Source: Gammaproteobacteria bacterium (lineage in GTDB: Bacteria > Pseudomonadota > Gammaproteobacteria > Xanthomonadales > Xanthomonadaceae). From it: a stretch of DNA of 12,404 nucleotides. The DNA is taken from the NCBI GenBank assembly GCA_030431185.1, contig JAUIJO010000077.1, positions 1 through 12,404 of the forward strand, written 5' to 3'. Below, in pieces: positions 7,282 through 12,404 of this stretch. The number at the start of each line of letters is the position of its first letter. Within the stretch, counting starts at the first letter, position 1. Position numbers and translations under genes: made by a program. The notes beneath the pieces are model-generated. The model was not told where the DNA came from. It searched no databases and saw only the letters and a program-made list of their open reading frames with translations.

Positions 7282-7643
7282 GTTCGACGGCCAACGTCAA
7301 GGAATTCCGCCGCGCCCAGCGCCAGCGCGTGCGGGGGACGATCTTGGTCACCGACGCGATGACCGACCGCGAAGTCGGCCGCATCGGCAACCTGTCGGAA
7401 ACCGGCATGCTGCTCATCGCCCACGCGCCGATGGTCGACGACGCGCTCTACCAGCTGCGCTTCAGCGTCGGCCACGGCGGGAGCGGCGCGATCGAGGCCG
7501 GCGCCCACCTGCTGTGGCAGGACCGCGCCAGCGCCCCGGGCCAGACATGGGCGGGATTCCGCTTCATCACCATGCTCGACAGCCAGCTGCACCAGCTTCG
7601 CGATTGGCTGTCGTCGCAGCAGGGCCAACGCCGCCAGGCGTGA
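7278..7643 (+). CDS. Single-domain PilZ protein (predicted cyclic-di-GMP receptor)
   Basis: The 121-aa protein is essentially one PilZ beta-barrel. The ligand motif is intact: RxxxR at R11-R15 (and R15-R19) in FRRAQRQRVR, then NLSETGM with N38-x-S40-x-x-G43. Arginines in the first motif and the (D/N)xSxxG turn contact c-di-GMP in known PilZ proteins, so binding is predicted. The AGGGAG ribosome-binding site at 7265-7270 is 7 bp before the ATG. The ATGA overlap with the DUF1631 gene argues for a functional pair. A lone PilZ domain must act through a partner protein, and DUF1631 is the obvious candidate (inference). The C-terminal tail is Gln/Arg-rich. It converges on the GGDEF-EAL gene. Confidence 0.92.
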   Translation: MSSTANVKEFRRAQRQRVRGTILVTDAMTDREVGRIGNLSETGMLLIAHAPMVDDALYQLRFSVGHGGSGAIEAGAHLLWQDRASAPGQTWAGFRFITMLDSQLHQLRDWLSSQQGQRRQA

Positions 7644-7655
7644 GGCCCGGCCTCA
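7641..7655. terminator. Small hairpin spanning both stop codons of the convergent PilZ and GGDEF-EAL genes
   Basis: TGAGGC (7641-7646) and GCCTCA (7650-7655) form a perfect 6-bp stem with loop CCG. Its ends are the two stop codons themselves, TGA on plus and TGA on minus. The plus strand continues GCTTTCG, a poor U-tract. It may act as a weak bidirectional terminator in the 9-bp gap; the stem is short and the symmetry of TGA/TCA explains three of the pairs. Confidence 0.35.
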
Positions 7656-10325
7656 GCTTTCGTCCCGCTGGAAGACCACCTGCTCGGGTTCGTGCAGGAC
7701 GAAGCCCTGCCCGTAGTCGACGCCGAGCTTGATCAGCGCCTCGACCACCTCGTCGCTGTCCACCCATTCGGCCACGATGCGCAGGCCGCGTCGGTGGCCG
7801 ATGTCGGTGACCGCGCGGACGATCGCCTCGCTCATCGGGTCCTCGAGCATGTCGCGGATGAAGCTGCCGTCGATCTTGATGAAATCCACGGGCAGGTTCT
7901 TCAGGTAGCCGAACGAGGACATGCCCGCGCCGAAATCATCCAGCGCGAACTTGCAGCCCACGCTCCTGAGCCGCTCGATCAGTCGCGCGACGCGGGAAAG
8001 GTTGCGCACCGCGACGGTCTCGGTGATCTCGAAGCACACCCGCTCCGGGTCGACCCCGTGCGTGTCCAGCAGCCCGAGGATGCGGTCCGCGAGCTGCTCC
8101 TCCTCGATGCTCGCTCCCGACAGGTTGATCGTGGCCATACGCAGGGACGCACCGCTGGGATGCAGGTTGTTGAAGTTGGCGATCGCGGTCTCGATCACCC
8201 AGCGGTCGATCATCGGCATCAGCCCATAGCGCTCGGCGGCCGGCATGAAGGCGCCCGGCACCACGGGCCGGCCATTCTCGTCGCGGAACCGGAGCAGGAG
8301 TTCGATGCGCACCGCGCGCTCGGAATCCGCCGCCAGCGGCCACACCTCCTGGTACTTGAGCATCAAGCGGTGTTCGTCGACGGCCCAGCGGAGGCGGTTG
8401 GCCCACTCCATCTCGCTCTGCCGCCGCGTCGCGTCGTCGTCGTGCGCCGAGTAGAAGTGCACGCGGTTGCGCCCGCTTTCCTTGGCCAGGTAACAGGCGG
8501 TGTCCGCGTGGGCCAGCAGGTCGTCGAGCGATGCTTCCGGCTGGTCGATCATCACCACCCCGATGCTCGCCGACACGGTATAGCTGGTCTGTTCCCACAC
8601 GAACACGTAGCCGTCGATCTGGCGCCGCATGCGCTCGGCGACCTCCTCCGCCGCGGCCCGGTCGACGACGTCCATGATCAACACGCCGAACTCGTCGCCG
8701 CCCAGGCGCGCCAGTACGTCGTCGCCGCGCAGCTGTTCGCGCATCACCAGCGCCAGCTGGGCCAGCAGCTGGTCGCCGGCGATGTGGCCGGAGGTGTCGT
8801 TGATGAGCTTGAACTGGTCCAGGTCGATGTAGAGCAGGGCACAGGTCGGGCCGCCCTTGCTCATGCTGAGCCGCGCCCGCTCGAGCCGGCGCTCGAACTC
8901 GCGCCGGTTGTAGAGCTCGGTCAGCATGTCGTGGCTGGCCTGGTAGCTCAGCATCTCCGTGAGCTCGCGCTGTTCGCTGGTGTCGGTGGCCACCATCAGC
9001 AGCATCTGGGAGCCATCCATCTCCACGCGGGTGATCGACACGCTCGCCCAGAAGGGTTTTTCGTGGCGTGCGCGCAGCACGGCTTCGATGTTCTCGCAGC
9101 CCGCCGTGTCGGGGTCCTCGAGCTGCGTGCGCAGGTCGGGGTCCTCGAACAGGGCCGGAAGCGCGCCTTCGATATGCATGCCGAGGCGGTTGCGCGCGGC
9201 CTGGTTGGCGTAGCGGATGCGGCCCCCGCGCGCGTCGGCCAGCAACACCAGGGCGGGCAGCAGTTCGTTGAGGCGGCGGAAGCGCTCCTCGCTCTCGCGA
9301 TACTGGTGGCTCATCTTCCAGCCCAGTTCAAGCGCGCGTCGACGGGTACTGGCCATCGACCCCGCCAGCAGCGACAGCAGCAGGCTGACCAGCATCCCCG
9401 GCAGGAGGACCGTGTCACGCCAAGCCGAGATCGCAGGCGGCGGCACCCGCTCGGCGATCGTGATGCGCCAGTCGCGACTGCCGTAGCGCACCTCGACGAA
9501 GCGGCGCTGCGTCGCGCCACCCGCCCAGGCCAGGCCCGGGTGCGAATCGTAGAGCCGGAGCGGAGCGGCTTCCGTCACGTCGCTGATGGCGATGTGCAGG
9601 CCTTCGCGGGCGTCCGCCGGCAAGGCCCACTCGATCAGCGCCTTGACCTGGAACGACACGGCCAGCGAGCCCACGATCCGGGCGCGACGTTCCTGCACAT
9701 TGGTCGGCGGCGGTCCCCGCGAGAAGATCGGCAGCCGCAGGGTGACGCCTTCGGGGGACTGGCCGGGTTGATCGAACTGGACGAGGCGGAACGGCGCCGA
9801 CATGATCGGCTCGTCGGTGTCGCGCGACAGCACCGCGGCCCTCAGGTTGGGGGCCTGGAGGCTGATGTCGAGGCCCATCAGGATATCGTTGCCTTCGGCC
9901 GGGGCCACCATGGTGGTGATGAAGTGATCGCCCCCGGCGGTGGGCTGGAGCTCGGCGTAGGCCAGCGCCTGCAGGCTCGGGAGGTGGGCCCGGGGCTTGA
10001 GGTTGGCGTATACGAACTCGAACTCCTCCGGCCGTACGTCGTCGGAGGCCATGAACAGGGTCTGGATCGATCTCACCATCAGCCCGCAGGTGCGGATCTG
10101 GGACAGCATGGACGTGCGCGTGCGCTCGACCACCTTGGAGAATTCCTGCTCGCGCGCCTCCAGTGCGCGGGCCTGCTGGATCCGGGCCAGCCACAGGGTG
10201 GGCAGCATGCACAGCACCAGCACGGTGAGGAAGGGCAACCATGCCCCCGACCGCCAGGACGGCCGCTTGCCCGCCGGCCCCTGCGCACTCGATGAGAATG
10301 CGTCAAAATCCCTTGACGTTCTCAA
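7653..10325 (-). CDS. Membrane CHASE-PAS-GGDEF-EAL protein (cyclic-di-GMP synthesis/hydrolysis)
   Basis: The 890-aa protein has a basic N-tail, TM1 at about 28-48, a periplasmic CHASE-like sensor (about 70-298), TM2 at about 303-324, and PAS (about 346-455). GGDEF covers about 456-625 and EAL about 640-880. The GGDEF motif (542-546) is intact, with I-site RGDD at 533-536 for product inhibition. EAL is the variant ELL (E675), and the other catalytic residues are present: R679, N734, E766, D796, D797, K817, E853, Q873. Both activities are therefore possible, synthesising c-di-GMP from GTP and cleaving it to pGpG, under control of an unknown periplasmic ligand. The start is a TTG at 10325 with GGGGGA upstream on the minus strand. 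There is no ATG or GTG in frame before TM1 and a stop 12 codons upstream. It is convergent to PilZ and divergent from pepQ. Confidence 0.93.
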   Translation of the reverse strand: MRTSRDFDAFSSSAQGPAGKRPSWRSGAWLPFLTVLVLCMLPTLWLARIQQARALEAREQEFSKVVERTRTSMLSQIRTCGLMVRSIQTLFMASDDVRPEEFEFVYANLKPRAHLPSLQALAYAELQPTAGGDHFITTMVAPAEGNDILMGLDISLQAPNLRAAVLSRDTDEPIMSAPFRLVQFDQPGQSPEGVTLRLPIFSRGPPPTNVQERRARIVGSLAVSFQVKALIEWALPADAREGLHIAISDVTEAAPLRLYDSHPGLAWAGGATQRRFVEVRYGSRDWRITIAERVPPPAISAWRDTVLLPGMLVSLLLSLLAGSMASTRRRALELGWKMSHQYRESEERFRRLNELLPALVLLADARGGRIRYANQAARNRLGMHIEGALPALFEDPDLRTQLEDPDTAGCENIEAVLRARHEKPFWASVSITRVEMDGSQMLLMVATDTSEQRELTEMLSYQASHDMLTELYNRREFERRLERARLSMSKGGPTCALLYIDLDQFKLINDTSGHIAGDQLLAQLALVMREQLRGDDVLARLGGDEFGVLIMDVVDRAAAEEVAERMRRQIDGYVFVWEQTSYTVSASIGVVMIDQPEASLDDLLAHADTACYLAKESGRNRVHFYSAHDDDATRRQSEMEWANRLRWAVDEHRLMLKYQEVWPLAADSERAVRIELLLRFRDENGRPVVPGAFMPAAERYGLMPMIDRWVIETAIANFNNLHPSGASLRMATINLSGASIEEEQLADRILGLLDTHGVDPERVCFEITETVAVRNLSRVARLIERLRSVGCKFALDDFGAGMSSFGYLKNLPVDFIKIDGSFIRDMLEDPMSEAIVRAVTDIGHRRGLRIVAEWVDSDEVVEALIKLGVDYGQGFVLHEPEQVVFQRDES
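10293..10324. repeat. Extended inverted repeat between the GGDEF-EAL and pepQ starts
   Basis: The left arm TGAGAA-tg-CGTCAA (10293-10306) pairs with the right arm TTGACGTTCTCA (10313-10324): 12 bp with one 2-nt bulge and a 6-nt centre AATCCC. The core CGTCAA/TTGACG is perfect. The local sequence is AT-richer than its surroundings. In the pepQ transcript the hairpin would sit directly before the ribosome-binding site AGAGG (10325-10329). In the GGDEF-EAL transcript it would begin at the TTG start codon. It could be an operator for both genes or an RNA element. Confidence 0.55.
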
Positions 10326-10337
10326 GAGGTATCCCCC

Positions 10338-11666
10338 ATGACCGCATCCGATGCCGCGATCTTATACCCACAACACCTTGCCGTTCTGCAGCAACGTGCC
10401 GAAACCGCGCTCCAGCGCAGCGGACACGACCATCTCGTGGTCCCCAGCGGCACGCTGCACTACCAGGTGTTCGACGACCGCGACTATCCCTATGCGGTCA
10501 ATCCCCACTTCAAGGCGTGGCTGCCGCTGGTGCGCAATCCGGGGAGCTGGCTGGTGTTCACCCCGGGCCAGAAGCCGCGCCTGGTCTACCTGCAACCGGC
10601 CGACTACTGGCATGTCGTCCCCGAGGCCCCTTCCGGCTACTGGGTCGAGTATTTCGATATCCAGGTGATCCGCGACGCCGGGGAGGCCACCGAGCACCTC
10701 CCCGCCCATCCATCGCGCTGCGCGATCCTGGGCGAACCGCAGAGCGCGCTTGGCGAATACGTGCCCAACAATCCCGCCGCGGCGCTCGACTACCTGCACT
10801 ACCACCGCGCCTTCAAGACGCCCTACGAGGTCTCGATGATCCGCCAGGCCACCGCCCGGGGCGTGCGCGCGCATCGCGCCGCGGAGCGTGCCTTCCGTGC
10901 CGGTGCCAGTGAATTCGGCATCCACCTGGCCTACTGCCAGGCGGCCCGGCAGGATGCGAGCGAGCTGCCTTACCACAACATCATCGCGCTCAACGAGCAC
11001 AACGCGATCCTGCATTACATGGAATTCGACCGCACGCCTCCGTCGGAGCTCCGCAGCTTCCTGATCGATGCCGGTGCAAGCCACCAAGGCTACGTGTGCG
11101 ACATCACCCGCACCTACGCCACCGACACGTCCGGCACCTTCCAGTCCCTGATCGACGCGGTCGACGCGGCACAGCAGAAGATGTGCGGGCAGGTGCGCCG
11201 GGGGGTCGACTACAAGCAGATCCACCTCGACGGCCACCTGGCGCTGTCGGGCATCCTGCGCGACTTCGGCGTACTGGAGATGTCGCCCGAGTCGGCCGTC
11301 GAGACCGGCGTGAGCGCGGCGTTCTTCCCGCACGGCATGGGCCATGGCATCGGCCTCCAGGTGCACGACGTGGGCGGTTTCCTCGCCAGCGACGAAGGCG
11401 GCCGCATCGAGCCGCCCGAAGGCCACCCCCACCTGCGCCTGACCCGCGTGCTGGAGCCGGGCATGGTCGTCACCATCGAGCCCGGCATCTATTTCATCGA
11501 CATGCTGCTGGACAAGGTGAAGCAGGGCGCACATGGCGGGGACGTCAACTGGGACAAGGTCGCCGAGTTCCGCCCCTATGGCGGCATCCGCATCGAGGAC
11601 GAAGTGGTGTGCACCGATGGCGATGCCATCAACCTGACGCGAGAGGGCTTCGCCGCCCTGGCGTGA
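10338..11666 (+). CDS. pepQ: Xaa-Pro dipeptidase (prolidase)
   Basis: The 442-aa cytoplasmic M24B metallopeptidase cleaves dipeptides with C-terminal proline; E. coli PepQ is 443 aa. The N-terminal domain (about 1-155) contains HYQVFDDRDYPYAVNPHFKAW in the 41-61 region, typical of PepQ. The pita-bread catalytic domain shows the dinuclear metal ligands: D244 in IDAGA, D255 in CDITRTY, H336 in HGMGHGIG, E381 in IEPGIYF and E420 in RIEDE. The ATG at 10338 has AGAGG 8 bp upstream (10325-10329). The gene is divergent from the GGDEF-EAL gene by 12 bp and converges on pepP. The product probably recycles proline from peptides; regulation may involve the inverted repeat just upstream. Confidence 0.96.
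   Translation: MTASDAAILYPQHLAVLQQRAETALQRSGHDHLVVPSGTLHYQVFDDRDYPYAVNPHFKAWLPLVRNPGSWLVFTPGQKPRLVYLQPADYWHVVPEAPSGYWVEYFDIQVIRDAGEATEHLPAHPSRCAILGEPQSALGEYVPNNPAAALDYLHYHRAFKTPYEVSMIRQATARGVRAHRAAERAFRAGASEFGIHLAYCQAARQDASELPYHNIIALNEHNAILHYMEFDRTPPSELRSFLIDAGASHQGYVCDITRTYATDTSGTFQSLIDAVDAAQQKMCGQVRRGVDYKQIHLDGHLALSGILRDFGVLEMSPESAVETGVSAAFFPHGMGHGIGLQVHDVGGFLASDEGGRIEPPEGHPHLRLTRVLEPGMVVTIEPGIYFIDMLLDKVKQGAHGGDVNWDKVAEFRPYGGIRIEDEVVCTDGDAINLTREGFAALA
10361..10366 (-). promoter_or_regulatory. Possible -10 box for the GGDEF-EAL gene inside pepQ codons 8-10
   Basis: The minus strand reads GTATAAGATC, with TATAAG at 10366-10361, about 36 bp before the TTG start. A recognisable -35 is missing. 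Because the two divergent start codons are 12 bp apart, any promoter for the GGDEF-EAL gene must lie inside pepQ, and the pepQ promoter inside the GGDEF-EAL gene. I found no convincing pepQ promoter. Confidence 0.25.
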
Positions 11667-11694
11667 CCCGCGGGCGCGCGATCCGGCGCGAAGG

Positions 11695-11727
11695 ACGGAA
11701 GGCGCGGTAGGACCGCGCCTGTTCCGT
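11695..11727. terminator. Strong hairpin between convergent pepQ and pepP
   Basis: ACGGAA+GGCGCGGT (11695-11708) pairs with ACCGCGCC (11712-11719), then after a 2-nt bulge with TTCCGT (11722-11727). This gives 14 bp with loop AGG. It is 28 bp after the pepQ stop and 17 bp before the pepP stop. The plus strand then reads TGGAGC, with no long U-tract, so termination may be imperfect. Its symmetry suits both directions. Confidence 0.65.
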
Positions 11728-11744
11728 TGGAGCGGACGTCGGGC

Positions 11745-12404
11745 TCAGCCGCCGGCCATGAACGCCTCGATCTCCCCGGCACTCCGTGGCAGCCCCCCGG
11801 TCATCACCCTGTGGCCCTCCGGGGTGACCACGACGTCGTCCTCGGTGCGGATACCGATGCCGCGCCATTTCGCCGCCACCCGGCTGTCGTCGGCGGGTAT
11901 GTACAGCCCGGGCTCGATGGTGAACGCCATCCCGGGCTCCAGCAATCGCGACTCACCGTCGATGCGGTACTCGCCGACATCGTGCACGTCCAGGCCGATC
12001 CAGTGCCCGGTCTTGTGGCGGTAATAGCGCTTGTACGTGCCCTCGGCGATGTTCTTTTCCAGCTTCCCCTTGAGCAGGCCCAGGCGCAGCAACCCCTCGG
12101 TCAGGGTCTCCACCGCGGCATCGTGCCCGGCGATGTACGGCACCCCGGGCCGTGCCTGCGCCAGCGCGGCGGCCTGGGCCTCCCCGACCAGGTCGTGCAG
12201 GAGCCGCTGTTCGCGACTGAAGCGCCCATTGGCGGGGAAGGTCCGGGTGATGTCGGACGCGTACCCCCGGTATTCCGCGCCGGCATCGATCAGGACCAGG
12301 TCGCCGTCGCGCAGAACATCGTCGTTCTCCGTGTAATGAAGCACGCAGGCATTCGCGCCGCCGGCAACGATTGGCGTGTAGGAGCATGTCGCGCCGTGAC
12401 GCCT
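11745..12404 (-). CDS. pepP: Xaa-Pro aminopeptidase, C-terminal part (5' end beyond window)
   Basis: The last 219 codons are visible; the N-terminal domain lies beyond the right edge. PepP is an M24B metallopeptidase removing N-terminal residues that precede proline. The visible part begins RRHGATCSYTPIVAGGANAC and shows the metal ligands in LIDAGAEYRGY (Asp), SDITRTFP (Asp), KTGHWIGLDVHDVG (His), TIEPGLYIP (Glu) and RTEDDVVV (Glu). SHW is usual in E. coli PepP; here it is GHW. It ends EIEAFMAGG, as PepP does (EIEALM). The apparent GTG start near 12344 is internal, since homology continues to the window edge. It is convergent with its distant paralogue pepQ. In many gammaproteobacteria pepP heads a ubiH operon, which cannot be checked here. 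Confidence 0.94.
   Translation of the reverse strand, partial: RRHGATCSYTPIVAGGANACVLHYTENDDVLRDGDLVLIDAGAEYRGYASDITRTFPANGRFSREQRLLHDLVGEAQAAALAQARPGVPYIAGHDAAVETLTEGLLRLGLLKGKLEKNIAEGTYKRYYRHKTGHWIGLDVHDVGEYRIDGESRLLEPGMAFTIEPGLYIPADDSRVAAKWRGIGIRTEDDVVVTPEGHRVMTGGLPRSAGEIEAFMAGG

Noticed and set aside
7692..10295. 867-aa plus-strand open frame opposite the GGDEF-EAL gene
   Set aside because: It is antisense to a protein with intact GGDEF and EAL motifs; its His/Asp/Gln/Val-rich text has no domain.
10362..11534. Minus-strand open frame opposite pepQ
   Set aside because: It is antisense to a full-length PepQ with all metal ligands; no recognisable domain.
11707..11712. GTAGGA near the pepQ-pepP hairpin as a Xanthomonadales GTAG-type REP element
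   Set aside because: In those elements GTAG sits at the foot of the stem; here it straddles the stem-loop junction. No second copy is visible in intergenic sequence, and the GTAGGAGC at 12378 is inside pepP.
12342..12344. GTG as the true start of pepP
   Set aside because: PepP homology continues without interruption to the right edge of the window, so this GTG is an internal valine codon.

Overview
The window is gene-dense, GC-rich chromosomal DNA. It reads as a gammaproteobacterium of the Xanthomonadaceae/Lysobacteraceae (Xanthomonas, Stenotrophomonas, Lysobacter, Luteimonas relatives). That placement is an inference from GC-rich codon use, protein sequences resembling Xanthomonas orthologues as I remember them (RNase PH, HemW, omega subunit), and the gene order rpoZ-gmk-yicC / rph-rdgB-hemW. 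I see no phage, IS, CRISPR, tRNA or rRNA.

Layout. Left block, minus strand: yicC, gmk and the start of rpoZ, read leftward. yicC and gmk are coupled by an ATGA overlap, and rpoZ has its own good -10/-35. A 136-bp divergent gap separates yicC from a compact plus-strand operon: rph, a VOC/glyoxalase-fold gene, rdgB and hemW, with junctions of 1 bp or overlaps of 11 and 4 bp. These genes cover tRNA 3' trimming, nucleotide-pool cleaning and haem trafficking. After a 201-bp gap with a consensus TTGACA comes a second plus-strand unit: a 764-aa DUF1631 protein coupled by ATGA to a single-domain PilZ protein. Convergent to PilZ, with only 9 bp between the stops, is an 890-aa membrane CHASE-PAS-GGDEF-EAL protein on the minus strand. 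DUF1631, PilZ and GGDEF-EAL together look like a local cyclic-di-GMP module. Right block: pepQ (plus) starts 12 bp from the TTG start of the GGDEF-EAL gene and converges on pepP (minus, 5' end beyond the window). A strong hairpin lies between pepQ and pepP.

Most of the window is conserved housekeeping. The less explained parts are the DUF1631-PilZ pair facing a c-di-GMP enzyme, the extended inverted repeat squeezed between the GGDEF-EAL and pepQ starts, and small inverted repeats over the rpoZ -35, before the DUF1631 promoter and across the PilZ/GGDEF-EAL stops. No stretch longer than about 200 bp lacks a gene.
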